From the NCBI GenBank assembly GCA_002869895.2, contig NEWP02000010.1, positions 144,759-208,758 of the forward strand: 64,000 nucleotides of DNA, in the 5' to 3' direction. The notes beneath the pieces are model-generated. The model was not told the origin of the DNA and made no database searches. It worked only from the letters and a program-made list of their open reading frames with translations. The DNA is from Nitrospira sp. CG24E (lineage in GTDB: Bacteria; Nitrospirota; Nitrospiria; Nitrospirales; Nitrospiraceae). Position numbers and translations under genes: made by a program. Shown in pieces: positions 35,117-44,416 of this stretch (position 1 is its first letter; each line of letters opens with the position of its first letter).

Positions 35117-35867
35117 TTAGGCAGGAACCGGCTGAGATGTCGGCTGTATGAGTATATTGTCGATATCAGACGAGTCGAGCACTTCTTTCTCCAAAAGGGC
35201 TTCTGCCAATCTTTTCAGAGTGGCCATATTTTCCGTGAGCAACCGCTTCGCTCGCTCATAGTTCTCTGTCACAAGCCGTTTGACTTCCTCGTCGATCTCT
35301 CTGGCTATATGTTCGCTGAAGTCGCGCTGGCTGCCGAGCTCTCGCCCAAGAAAAACCTGTTCGTTGTGTTTGCCGATCCTTGGCTTCATCGATACCTGCA
35401 ACATCGGAGAACAGCACCTTTTTGCGCTCTTCCGTCAACAAACGAGCACGGCTCTTCCCAAATGAGAGAGCCTTGTTGCCCCCCATCTGCATTTGGCGCA
35501 TCAAGAAGAACCACAGCCCCAGGAACAGAACGAACGGCCCCCATGTCACAAGGAAGGTGATATACCAGGGGCTTTCTTCCGGTGGCTTTGCCTCAATTTG
35601 CACGCCCTTATCCCGCAAGAGTTGCACTAGTTCAGGATATTCCACCGAATAGGTTCGAATATGGGTCTTGTCTTTCAGGATAGCACTGATATGGCTGGCT
35701 TTGATGATAACCCGTTCGATTTCTCCCTTGTCGAGTTTGGTCATGAACTCGCTGAAAATCACTTCTTCTTCAGGCTCATGATGGGGCACGCTGAACAGGT
35801 TGAACAACAAGATCATGAAGAGGCCGACAACGACCCAGAAAAGTATATTCTTTGTCCTGGAATTCAT
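35117..35867 (-). pseudogene. ftsH: ftsH remnant: core deleted, ends out of frame
   Basis: The N-terminal part (35867 down to about 35375) encodes a normal FtsH start: membrane helix ILFWVVVGLFMILLFNLF, periplasmic domain, second helix ITFLVTWGPFVLFLGLWFF and FSDVAGIDEAK at the beginning of the AAA+ module. The sequence then jumps, within about 10 bp near 35370, to GKHNEQVFLGRELGSQRDFSE, the C-terminal end of FtsH, in another frame. Missing are Walker A and B, the second region of homology and the zinc HEXXH site, roughly 370 codons. Translation from the ATG (AAGGAG ribosome site) would end at 35256 after a nonsense tail. Sits at the usual ftsH place between hpt and folP. Confidence 0.9.
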
Positions 35868-35969
35868 CCAGATCTCCTTGTGGATGGCACGCACAGGGGC
35901 AGAACGACCATGCACGTGCGTGATATTACCACAGGCTCATTCAAACTGACAACCGTGTGTCCCAAAGAT

Positions 35970-36509
35970 CTACTCCTGATCTTCTTCCATGTCCACGGCA
36001 GCCAGATAGGGAAGGTTCCGGTATTTCTGTTGGTAGTCGAGTCCATACCCGACTACATATTTATTTGGAATTTTGAACCCTACATAGTCGATGACAATAT
36101 TGATAGCCCGACCCTCCGGCTTACTCAGCAAGGTGCAGACTTTGATCGACCGAGGCTTCTTCTTCGCCAAGGTCTTCACCAGATATTGCGCCGTCAGTCC
36201 CGAATCGACGATGTCCTCTACCAACAAAACATCTTTACCCTTGATGTCTTCAGTCAGCTCGGTCACCATCTTAACCTTACCGGAGGTCTTTAATCGAGTC
36301 CTATTACTCGTCACCATCAGAAAGTCCACCCGCATAGGGATTCTAATAGCTCTGGCCAAATCGGCGTAGAAGGCATAGGCTCCCTTTAACACCCCCACCA
36401 GGACGAAATCCTTCCCTGCATAATCAGTCGTGATCTGTTTGCCCAGTTCACGAATCCTGGCACGCATTTCTTCCTGCGTCACAATCGGCCGACCGAAGAT
36501 ACGTTCCAT
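35970..36509 (-). CDS. hpt: Hypoxanthine phosphoribosyltransferase
   Basis: 179-residue purine salvage enzyme that makes IMP (and usually GMP) from the base and PRPP. The PRPP loop LLVEDIVDSGLTAQYL (about 94-109) has the acidic pair; LVGVLKGAYAFYADL is the first loop; the GFKIPNKYVVGYGLDYQQKYRNLPY region closes the active site as in family members. Starts 6 bp after tilS with a GGAGG-rich leader. The tilS-hpt-ftsH order is widely conserved in bacteria. Confidence 0.96.
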   Translation of the reverse strand: MERIFGRPIVTQEEMRARIRELGKQITTDYAGKDFVLVGVLKGAYAFYADLARAIRIPMRVDFLMVTSNRTRLKTSGKVKMVTELTEDIKGKDVLLVEDIVDSGLTAQYLVKTLAKKKPRSIKVCTLLSKPEGRAINIVIDYVGFKIPNKYVVGYGLDYQQKYRNLPYLAAVDMEEDQE

Positions 36510-36515
36510 ACTCCC

Positions 36516-37997
36516 CTACTCCTCCCCCGATACCCTGTCGGTCACTGAGACAACCAGACAGTTGGTTGTCTCACGACTGACAGCAAACCGTTCATCCTGC
36601 CGCATGCCCACGACCCAAAGAACCCCTTCCGGCGCCACCAATAATGGAACGACCTCACGCTGATGGCAAGGAATCTTCCTGTCGGTGAAGAAATCCTGCA
36701 GCTTCTTACTTCTCCCTTTCATCCCTTGAGGAACAAATCGATCGCCTGCTCGCCAGGATCGAACGAGAAGCGGCCCCGAATAGCGGTCGGCATCGAACAA
36801 AGCCCGTCGCACAGACGGGACCAAACCGCTCTCTTCAGCATCACGGCGATGTATTTGTTGTACATGAATTTGCTGACCCGTTCCAGCCCAAGAGACCGTT
36901 GCTGGCAATGAAGGGATCAGGCATTCGCTCTCCCCACGTCCTGAATAAGCCACATCCTTGCCATTCTCTCTCGCGGGACTAAATCGTACCGTCCCGTGAT
37001 CCAGGCTCACCATAGCCTGTTTCAAGAACAGCCGGGCACCACTCCTCCCCTTGAGAAGGACACGACGCACTGATTCCACCACTCCAATGCTGCTAGCTCT
37101 TCCCTCTTCCTGGTAGGTCCGTAAAACGGCCCGCACGAGGCGCCGCTGAAGCGCGACTGGCAACTCCATAAGGGCCTGACGGTTCAATCGCTGCACACCT
37201 CCAAAACCATGGCTTACAAGCTCGCACAACAATTTACCAGTCGTTGCTTCCAAACATTGCTCATCCTCACGCAATAGATCCGCCTGCCTCTGCAGGACAC
37301 GGATGGCAGCCGGCGTCAATTGCGTGATGACAGGAAGGAGTTGTTTCCTGATCCGATTGCGATGATAGAGCGGCTTATCATTACTCGAATCATAACGATA
37401 GGTCAGCCCTTCGTGACCCAAATAGGCCAATACCTCCTTGCGGGTAGATGCCAAGAGCGGACGAATGATTCCATCTTCACGGACGTAGGGCATCCCGGCC
37501 AACCCGGTCGTGCCGGCCCCTCGCAACAGCCACATAAGCACCGTTTCCGCCTGATCGTCGGCGGTATGGCCGACTGCAATGCGGTCCGCCCCTACCACAT
37601 GGGCCAAGCGCTTCATGAAGTCATATCGCGCGTCGCGGGCGAGAGCTTGAAGCGACGAGTATTGCCGTCGCTTGACCAGCTTGGGTTGATGAACGAAAAA
37701 CGGCAGATGTCGTTCCCGACAGAAGGATTCGACAAACGCTTCATCGCCGTCGGACTCTGCGCCGCGTAAGCCATAGTTACAATGGACAACCGTCAGCGTA
37801 AGCCGCCAGGGCTTGGCCAGGCGATGGAGGAGAGACAGCAGCGCGATCGAGTCAGGGCCACCCGACACCGCCACCAGTAGGTGCTGCCCGGGAACGAACA
37901 GCGTTTGCTGCCGCACAGTCCGAACAAGCTGAGTCAACAAGGCCGGTCTTGCGACAGATCCAGAAGACCTTCTCTGATCCGGCGCCCCAACATCCAT
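36516..37997 (-). CDS. tilS: tRNA(Ile)-lysidine synthase
   Basis: 493 residues. Adds lysine to C34 of the CAU-anticodon tRNA-Ile so that it reads AUA. The N-type ATP pyrophosphatase P-loop SGGPDS is at residues 45-50; LTVVHCNYGLRG and VGHTADDQAETVLMWLLRGAGTTGLAGM are family hallmarks. A C-terminal TilS domain (DRFVPQGMKGRSKKLQDFFTDRKIP) is present. ATG 37997 directly follows the ribF stop. An essential enzyme, with normal length. Confidence 0.95.
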   Translation of the reverse strand: MDVGAPDQRRSSGSVARPALLTQLVRTVRQQTLFVPGQHLLVAVSGGPDSIALLSLLHRLAKPWRLTLTVVHCNYGLRGAESDGDEAFVESFCRERHLPFFVHQPKLVKRRQYSSLQALARDARYDFMKRLAHVVGADRIAVGHTADDQAETVLMWLLRGAGTTGLAGMPYVREDGIIRPLLASTRKEVLAYLGHEGLTYRYDSSNDKPLYHRNRIRKQLLPVITQLTPAAIRVLQRQADLLREDEQCLEATTGKLLCELVSHGFGGVQRLNRQALMELPVALQRRLVRAVLRTYQEEGRASSIGVVESVRRVLLKGRSGARLFLKQAMVSLDHGTVRFSPARENGKDVAYSGRGESECLIPSLPATVSWAGTGQQIHVQQIHRRDAEESGLVPSVRRALFDADRYSGPLLVRSWRAGDRFVPQGMKGRSKKLQDFFTDRKIPCHQREVVPLLVAPEGVLWVVGMRQDERFAVSRETTNCLVVSVTDRVSGEE

Positions 37998-37999
37998 GT

Positions 38000-38944
38000 C
38001 TATTGAACTCCCTGCTGAACTCGCCGCAGGCTGATGCGCGCCTGCTCCACATCGCGGACGATTTGCTTGGACAACTCATCGGCAGATGCAAAGGCATGAT
38101 CGCCTCGGATCCGCCCGACAAACAGCACGGAAATCTCTTGACCATACAGGTCGCTGGTCTGATCCAACAGATTGACTTCGATCAACCGCTCCCCCGCTCC
38201 AAAGGTTGGTCTAGTCCCAATGTAAGCAATCGCATCGTAGGCGTGAGTGCCGTGGACCGTCCGCGCGGCATAGACTCCATCCGGAGGCACAATACGATCA
38301 GCCGGTATACGCAAATTCGCCGTGGGCCAACCCATCGACCGTCCCTGCTGCATCCCCTGCATCACAATGCCTCGAATTCCATAGAACCGTCCGAGCAACT
38401 CGGCAGCTCGTTCCACATCCCCCGTCTGAATCAGTTGGCGAATCCTGCTTGAACTCACCACGTCTCCCTCAATCCTCACGGGAGTCACAGCATGCACGCG
38501 AAAGCCGAACTGCCTGCCAAAGCGCTCAAGATCGTCGATACGTCCCGCCCGGCCCTTGCCAAATGCAAAATGGTCGCCTACAAACAGCTCCGAGAGGGCA
38601 AGCGACTGATGCAAGATCTCCTCAGCAAACCGATCAGGACTCATGGCCGCGAAAGCGGGGCTAAAACCTAGAAAGACTACTTCATCGATCCCCGAGGCTT
38701 CGAAGTGCGCGAGTTTTTCCTCCGGACTCGTAAGAAATCGAAGATCGACATGGGGTGCGAGGATTCTTACCGGATGCGGTTCGAAGGTCAGCACAAGCGA
38801 GGTCCCCTGCGCTTTCCGGGCCGTCTCGACCACTGTCTGCAGCAACGCTCGATGGCCCAGGTGGTGACCGTCGAAGTTGCCGATGGTGGCGACCGGATAA
38901 GCACGTGGACGGTTGTCGAACAGCCCACGCGTCACTTTCAGCAT
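38000..38944 (-). CDS. ribF: Bifunctional riboflavin kinase / FAD synthetase
   Basis: 314 residues. Makes FMN from riboflavin and then FAD. The FAD synthetase half has IGNFDGHHLGH (nucleotidyltransferase HxGH-type motif) near residue 22 and SSSRIRQLI; the kinase half begins near 185 with GMQQGRSMGWPTANL and PPDGVYAARTV. Five bp after the hemB stop on the same strand. His replaces the more usual Val in GNFDGVHLGH, a mild change. Confidence 0.95.
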   Translation of the reverse strand: MLKVTRGLFDNRPRAYPVATIGNFDGHHLGHRALLQTVVETARKAQGTSLVLTFEPHPVRILAPHVDLRFLTSPEEKLAHFEASGIDEVVFLGFSPAFAAMSPDRFAEEILHQSLALSELFVGDHFAFGKGRAGRIDDLERFGRQFGFRVHAVTPVRIEGDVVSSSRIRQLIQTGDVERAAELLGRFYGIRGIVMQGMQQGRSMGWPTANLRIPADRIVPPDGVYAARTVHGTHAYDAIAYIGTRPTFGAGERLIEVNLLDQTSDLYGQEISVLFVGRIRGDHAFASADELSKQIVRDVEQARISLRRVQQGVQ

Positions 38945-38949
38945 GATCG

Positions 38950-39921
38950 TCAGCGGAGCAGCCGTGCTGCGTCTTTGGCAAAGTAGGTTAGGATGAGATC
39001 TGCGCCGGCCCGTTTAATCGAGAGCAACGACTCCATCATAGCCCGCGATTCGTCGAGCCAGCCGGCCTTCGCAGCCGCTTTGATCATGCTGTACTCTCCG
39101 CTCACCTGATAGGCCGCCACCGGCAACAACATCTGCCCCCTGGCCGCGGCAATGATATCCAGATAGGGCAATGCCGGTTTCACCATAATAATGTCCGCCC
39201 CTTCTTCGACATCCAGAGCGATCTCTCGAAGCGCTTCCCGAGAGTTGGCCGGATCCATTTGATAGGATTGCCTGTCCCCGAATTGCGGACTCGAAAACGC
39301 CGCATCCCGAAACGGCGCATAAAAACACGACGCGAATTTTGCAGCATAAGCCATGATCGGTATCTCTGGAAACCCGGCCTGGTCCAGTTCCGCCCTGATC
39401 GCCGCGACCCGTCCATCCATCATGTCGGAGGGCGCCACCATGTCGGCTCCGGCCTGTGCATGGGTTCTGGCCATCACACGAAGACAGTCCAGCGTTTCAT
39501 CGTTGAGAATGCGTCCATCCTTGACGATTCCACAATGCCCGTGATCCGTATATTCGTCGATACAGACATCGGTCACGACCATCAGCCCCGGAACTTGGTC
39601 CTTCACCGCTTTGACAGCCCGCTGCACGATGCCGTTCGCATCGAACCCGGAACTCCCCCGCTCATCTTTCCTATCGGGAATCCCGAACAGAATAATCGCG
39701 GGAATCCCCAAGGCTGCAACCTCACTGGCCTCTTTCACCAAGAGATCGACAGAGAGCCGGAACTGGCCCGGCATCGAAGCGATCTCCTCCCGACGATCCA
39801 GCCCTTCGACGACGAAGAGCGGATAGATCAAGTCGGAAGGGGCCAGGCTGGTCTCCCGAACCATGCGACGAAATGCCTCATGCTGCCGCAACCGCCTGAG
39901 CCTCTGTATGGGAAAGCTCAT
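38950..39921 (-). CDS. hemB: Delta-aminolevulinic acid dehydratase (porphobilinogen synthase)
   Basis: 323 residues. Joins two 5-aminolevulinate molecules to porphobilinogen. Schiff-base lysines lie in [21 protein letters not shown] and [13 protein letters not shown]. The metal site region [14 protein letters not shown] has C120 and C130 but D122 where zinc enzymes have a third cysteine, so metal use may differ from the three-cysteine zinc form. Near other heme genes hemA, hemC and cobA/hemD on the same strand, with a CBS gene in between. ATG 4 bp after the CBS gene stop. Confidence 0.96.
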   Translation of the reverse strand: MSFPIQRLRRLRQHEAFRRMVRETSLAPSDLIYPLFVVEGLDRREEIASMPGQFRLSVDLLVKEASEVAALGIPAIILFGIPDRKDERGSSGFDANGIVQRAVKAVKDQVPGLMVVTDVCIDEYTDHGHCGIVKDGRILNDETLDCLRVMARTHAQAGADMVAPSDMMDGRVAAIRAELDQAGFPEIPIMAYAAKFASCFYAPFRDAAFSSPQFGDRQSYQMDPANSREALREIALDVEEGADIIMVKPALPYLDIIAAARGQMLLPVAAYQVSGEYSMIKAAAKAGWLDESRAMMESLLSIKRAGADLILTYFAKDAARLLR

Positions 39922-39925
39922 CGGA

Positions 39926-40318
39926 TCACTTCCTCGGAAGATTCGTCAAGAACAGCACAAGGTCACGAACGGAAATCATGCCGGCCAAGTTGCCGTCCTG
40001 AGTGACACCGAGATGGCGGATATGCGTCTTGGCCATCAGATCGTTGGCATCGAGCAGGGTCTTGTTTTCATCGATCGTCAAGATCGGAGCCGACATAATC
40101 TGTTCGACCGTTGTCTTCTGGGAGTCGATTCCTGCCGCGACCACCCGCCGAACCATGTCAGTATCCGTAAGGATGCCAATGATCTCCTTCCCGTTCGTCA
40201 CAAACAGGCTACCGATGCCGCGATCTCTCATGATACGTGCCGCCGTCTGGGCATTCGTATCTCGCTCAACCGAAATGAACTTCTCTCTCGGAATCATGAA
40301 CGACTTGACGGAAACCAT
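39926..40318 (-). CDS. CBS-domain protein
   Basis: 130 residues made almost wholly of two CBS motifs (about 7-62 and 72-128: [26 protein letters not shown] and [26 protein letters not shown]), a Bateman module that binds adenine nucleotides. No catalytic domain is attached. AAAGGAGG precedes the ATG at good spacing, so it is well translated. Sits between cobA/hemD and hemB, which suggests but does not prove energy-state sensing tied to heme synthesis. Confidence 0.88.
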   Translation of the reverse strand: MVSVKSFMIPREKFISVERDTNAQTAARIMRDRGIGSLFVTNGKEIIGILTDTDMVRRVVAAGIDSQKTTVEQIMSAPILTIDENKTLLDANDLMAKTHIRHLGVTQDGNLAGMISVRDLVLFLTNLPRK

Positions 40319-40394
40319 ATTTCTGTCCTCCTTTTGCTAATTCGTCCCACTACCCGGATGTCTGCTTCAACCTACCTGTCATGACAACAGCCAC

Positions 40395-41936
40395 TCATGC
40401 CACTTCCTTGAAATGTCTCACGATCGCTTCCGCCAGCGCCGGCACCGTATTCTCAGCCGGCATGATCCTGACCGTCAACCCATGCTCTTCCGCCGTACGC
40501 GCGGTAATGGGTCCGATGCAAGCGACAAGCACCTGCGCAAGGAGTGGTTTTACCGCATCCTGACCTCCAAAAACCTCGACAAAGTTCCGTACGGTAGAGG
40601 AGCTCGTGAATGTCACTACCGCCACTTGCCCGTCGTGAAGCTGTTGCGTCAAGGACGCGACATCCACCGCCGGAACGATCGTGCGATAGACAGGAATCAC
40701 GTCAACGGTTGCCCCTAACGCCCGCAACTGTTCTGGTAAGATTTCGCGCGCGACTTCGGCGCGTGGGATCAATATCCGGCCCCCCCCTATTCCCACAGCG
40801 GCCAAAGCGGCAATCACTCCCTCAGCCTGATATTCGGCTGGAATGACATCGGGAGTCAGCCCATAGGTTCCCAGTTCCTGCGCAGTTCTTGGTCCAATTG
40901 CGCAGAGACGAAGGTTCGCCAAGGCTCGTGCATCCTTCTTCGCCACATGGAGGCGCTCCATGAAGGGCTTCACCCCGTTGACGCTCGTAAAGATCAGCCA
41001 TTGATAGGTATTGAGCCGAGTCACCGCATCATCGATAGCCTGCCAACTGGGCGGAGGCACAATCTGAATCGTCGGAACCTCAACCGGCTCAGCGCCATAA
41101 GCCGCCAGTAACTGAGAGAACTCTCTGGCCTGTTCTTGTGCGCGTGTGAGTACGATCCGTTTCCCAAAGAGCGGCTTGGTTTCAAACCAATTCAACTGTC
41201 CCCGCAATCGCACAACCTCACCGACGACGATCGCCGTTGGCGGTTCGAGATGCGCGGCTTCGGCCCTCGCAACGATGTCAACTAACGTCCCCACGATAGT
41301 CTGTTGAGCGGCTTTGGTCCCCCAACGGATTGCCGCGACCGGGGTATCTGGCGACCGGCCTTCAGACAGTAACCGGCCTACGATCGCGGGAAGATTCTTC
41401 ATACCCATCATGAACACGAGCGTCCCCGATGCGCTGGCTAGTTTGGGCCATTCCAACAAGGCCGCCGGCTTAGTGGGGTCTTCATGGCCGGCCACAAATG
41501 TGACCGTAGAAGCCAGCGTTCGATGGGTCACCGGAATACCGGCATAGGCAGGAACCGCAACCGCCGCCGTCACGCCTGGAACAATGTCGAAGTCGACCCC
41601 TGCAGCAGCCACAGCCTCAGCCTCTTCACCACCACGTCCGAAGACAAAGGGGTCCCCTCCTTTGAGCCGAACCACAATATTTCCGTCCTTAGCTCGTTCA
41701 ATGAGCAGTCGATTGATATCGGCCTGGTCTTGATACTGTCCACGTCCACGCCGACCGACATAGATCCGTTGTGCCGTAGCCGGAGCATGTTCCAATAAGA
41801 CGGAATTGGCGAGATAATCGTACAGAACGACATCGGCCTGCTCCAGACATTCTTTCCCCTTCAGTGTGAGAAGTCCTGGATCGCCTGGTCCCGCTCCAAC
41901 TAAAAAGACCTTCCCCGGCCTTCCTGGTTTCGTCAT
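40395..41936 (-). CDS. cobA-hemD: Uroporphyrinogen-III C-methyltransferase / uroporphyrinogen-III synthase fusion
   Basis: 513 residues, two enzymes in one chain. Residues 1-250 are SUMT: VGAGPGDPGLLTLKG, then RLKGGDPFVFGRGGEE and GVTAAVAVPAYAGIPVTHR, producing precorrin-2 for siroheme, heme d1 or cobalamin routes. Residues about 258-500 are HemD: KRIVLTRAQEQAREFSQLL and a late TFTSSSTVRNF motif. ATG overlaps the hemC stop by 4 bp. The fusion puts the branch enzyme next to the cyclising enzyme and is known in several phyla. Confidence 0.95.
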   Translation of the reverse strand: MTKPGRPGKVFLVGAGPGDPGLLTLKGKECLEQADVVLYDYLANSVLLEHAPATAQRIYVGRRGRGQYQDQADINRLLIERAKDGNIVVRLKGGDPFVFGRGGEEAEAVAAAGVDFDIVPGVTAAVAVPAYAGIPVTHRTLASTVTFVAGHEDPTKPAALLEWPKLASASGTLVFMMGMKNLPAIVGRLLSEGRSPDTPVAAIRWGTKAAQQTIVGTLVDIVARAEAAHLEPPTAIVVGEVVRLRGQLNWFETKPLFGKRIVLTRAQEQAREFSQLLAAYGAEPVEVPTIQIVPPPSWQAIDDAVTRLNTYQWLIFTSVNGVKPFMERLHVAKKDARALANLRLCAIGPRTAQELGTYGLTPDVIPAEYQAEGVIAALAAVGIGGGRILIPRAEVAREILPEQLRALGATVDVIPVYRTIVPAVDVASLTQQLHDGQVAVVTFTSSSTVRNFVEVFGGQDAVKPLLAQVLVACIGPITARTAEEHGLTVRIMPAENTVPALAEAIVRHFKEVA

Positions 41937-42880
41937 GTGTTCCCGTAGATCGCTTGAAGAATTCTATCTCCGCCGCGTGCGAGCAATTTTTCCGCGAGGT
42001 GGACACCGATGGACTCCGGATCTTCAATAGTCCCTTCGACGCTATCGCGAATAAGCTCTCTCCCGTCCACGCTGGCTACTAATCCCTCCAGTCTTACCAT
42101 TGTTCCAACCACAGTCGCATGGGCTGCGATCGGAACCTGACAGCCTCCTTGGAGCCGATGGAGCAGCGCGCGCTCGGCAAGAACGGCTGTCTTACTTGGC
42201 GCATGGTCCAAGCCACTCACCAAGGAATGGATAAAGAGATCGTCTCGTCTGCCCTCGATGCCCAAGGCCCCCTGGCCAATAGCAGGCAAACTAATCTGTG
42301 GCGCAAGATACTCTGTAATTTCATGCGCCCAGGCCAATCGCCTCAGCCCTGCCGCAGCAAGCACGATGGCGTCGAACTGTCCTTCTCGTAATTTCCTGAG
42401 CCTGGTATCCAAGTTCCCGCGCAACATGGCAATCGTGAGATCGGTCCTCGCATATAGAAGCTGCGATTGACGGCGAAGACTGCTGGTCCCGACCCGGGCG
42501 CCATGGGGCAGGTCCTCAAACGATTGCCCCTCACGACTGATTAAAGCATCGCGAGGATCTTCGCGGGGCGGCACACAGAGAATCGCCAATCCCTCCGGCA
42601 GTTCAGTTGGCACATCCTTCATACTATGCACGGCCAAATCGATCTCGCCGCTGAGGAGAGCCTCTTCGATCTCTTTTACGAACAGTCCCTTTCCACCGAT
42701 TTGAGCCAGCGGGACATCCAGGATCTTGTCTCCTGATGTTTGAATCCTTCGTAAGGTTACCGTGACATGCGGGGCCAGCGCCTGCAACTGCCCCTGCACC
42801 CACTCGCTCTGCTGCACCGCCAGCTTACTTCCGCGCGTTCCCAGCACGACGGTCGATCGTTCAGAACCGACTTTTGGCAT
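41933..42880 (-). CDS. hemC: Hydroxymethylbilane synthase (porphobilinogen deaminase)
   Basis: 315 residues. Polymerises four porphobilinogens to hydroxymethylbilane. GTRGSKLAVQQSEWV opens domain 1; AVHSMKDVPTELP has the catalytic-aspartate region; the dipyrromethane cofactor attaches to C247 in LQGGCQVPIAAHA. Lies 143 bp after hemA and overlaps cobA/hemD, in pathway order hemA-hemC-hemD. Confidence 0.97.
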   Translation of the reverse strand: MPKVGSERSTVVLGTRGSKLAVQQSEWVQGQLQALAPHVTVTLRRIQTSGDKILDVPLAQIGGKGLFVKEIEEALLSGEIDLAVHSMKDVPTELPEGLAILCVPPREDPRDALISREGQSFEDLPHGARVGTSSLRRQSQLLYARTDLTIAMLRGNLDTRLRKLREGQFDAIVLAAAGLRRLAWAHEITEYLAPQISLPAIGQGALGIEGRRDDLFIHSLVSGLDHAPSKTAVLAERALLHRLQGGCQVPIAAHATVVGTMVRLEGLVASVDGRELIRDSVEGTIEDPESIGVHLAEKLLARGGDRILQAIYGNT

Positions 42881-43023
42881 GACTTCCTTTCGCCGACTTA
42901 CCCCAGAAAACGAAACATAAACCGTCGAAGTATGTTCCCATCAAGCCCTTCTGCGCTGGAACACTTGAAATAGGCCGAATCCTTTCGATCATCTATCGGG
43001 TGATCCATCTACGAATAACACTC

Positions 43024-44415
43024 TCAACGTTCCGCCCTCTTTGAACCAGTTCTCGGAGTCACCTCTTCAATATCCTGGATATCTGCTTGTGACGAATAAC
43101 AGGTCTCCGACGAAGAGGGGGTACGCTCACTGACCGGGGAGACCGTGGGATCGCTAAGACTAAAAAACCGTCGCGCCGCTTCGACGAAAGCGGATCCTTC
43201 TGAAGAATTCACTTCCGCCTTGAGTGTCACCATCGTATTGTGGATGAGCTTATTTGCGATCGACGAGGCCATCGCCTCGATCAATTCACGCTCCGATTCG
43301 GACAGATTCGACAGTCGCCCCAAGGTCTTGTTGAGCTCCGCCTGTTTGATCTCATCGATACGCGCACGAAGTGCCACAATGGTCGGAGTGACCTCCAACG
43401 ACTGGAGCCACTGGCGCACGACCCCGACTTCATCCACGATCATCAACTCGGCCTTTTCAGCCTCGTTCTGCCGCTTCCCGCGATTCTGCTCAACCCGCGA
43501 CTTTAAGTCATCGATGTCGAAAAGAAAGGCATTGTCTACGTGCCGCACCGCCGGATCGATATTGCGTGGGACGGAGATGTCGATCAAGAACATCGGTCGA
43601 TTCATCCGTTGCTTAACCGAGTGCTGCACATCATCCTCACTCACAAGATAATGCGCGGCGCCGGTCGACACCAACACGATATCGGCGGAAGCCATTTCCT
43701 TCCGAAAATCCTCAAAGGCGACCGCAGTCCCACCAAACCGGTTTGCCAATTCCAATGCGCTCTGTGGATTTCTGGTCGTCACCTGCACGTGCCTGATACC
43801 ACTGGCAATGAAATGTCGCGCCGCCAACTTGGCCATTTCCCCCGCCCCCACCAACAACACCGTCTTCTCGCTTAAATCCGAGAAGATCTTTTTTGCTAAC
43901 TCGACCGCGGCATAACTGACCGACACCGCCATCTCGGCAATCGTCGTCTCCGTTCTCACCCGTTTGGCCACAGAAATCGCCTTCTTCATGACCTTGTTCA
44001 GGATGATGCCGGTCGCCTTGTGCGCGAGCGCAACCTCGAAGGCCTCCTTGATCTGGCCCAGAATCTGAGACTCCCCCACGATCATCGAGTCAAGACTGGA
44101 GGCCACACGAAACAAATGGCTGATGGCTCGATCCCCCTGGTGCCAGTAGAGGTGGGGAGTCAGCTGTTCGGAGGAGAGCGACAGATGAGCATCGGCTAAG
44201 AAATCCTGGATACGTCCATACCCTGCTTCGATCTCATCGACAACTGCATAGACCTCAACCCGATTGCATGTCGAGAGTAATATCCCTTCCCGCACCCCCT
44301 GATACGAACAGAGACGGGCCAAGGCTTCGCCCATCCGGCTCTCAGGGATCGCCAGTTTCTCACGAATTTCAACCGGAGCGGTCTTGTGGCTTAAGCCGAC
44401 AACGATAATGTGCAT
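43024..44415 (-). CDS. hemA: Glutamyl-tRNA reductase
   Basis: 463 residues. Reduces glutamyl-tRNA to glutamate-1-semialdehyde, the first step of C5 tetrapyrrole synthesis. The catalytic cysteine is C50 in STCNRVEVYA; GLSHKTAPVEIREK opens the protein; the NADPH domain holds LLVGAGEMAKLAARH near 190; a dimerisation helix region follows. The ATG one base after the ccsA-like stop gives the conserved MHIIVVGLSHKTAP start; a 13-codon extension upstream is rejected. Confidence 0.97.
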   Translation of the reverse strand: MHIIVVGLSHKTAPVEIREKLAIPESRMGEALARLCSYQGVREGILLSTCNRVEVYAVVDEIEAGYGRIQDFLADAHLSLSSEQLTPHLYWHQGDRAISHLFRVASSLDSMIVGESQILGQIKEAFEVALAHKATGIILNKVMKKAISVAKRVRTETTIAEMAVSVSYAAVELAKKIFSDLSEKTVLLVGAGEMAKLAARHFIASGIRHVQVTTRNPQSALELANRFGGTAVAFEDFRKEMASADIVLVSTGAAHYLVSEDDVQHSVKQRMNRPMFLIDISVPRNIDPAVRHVDNAFLFDIDDLKSRVEQNRGKRQNEAEKAELMIVDEVGVVRQWLQSLEVTPTIVALRARIDEIKQAELNKTLGRLSNLSESERELIEAMASSIANKLIHNTMVTLKAEVNSSEGSAFVEAARRFFSLSDPTVSPVSERTPSSSETCYSSQADIQDIEEVTPRTGSKRAER

Positions 44416-44416
44416 A

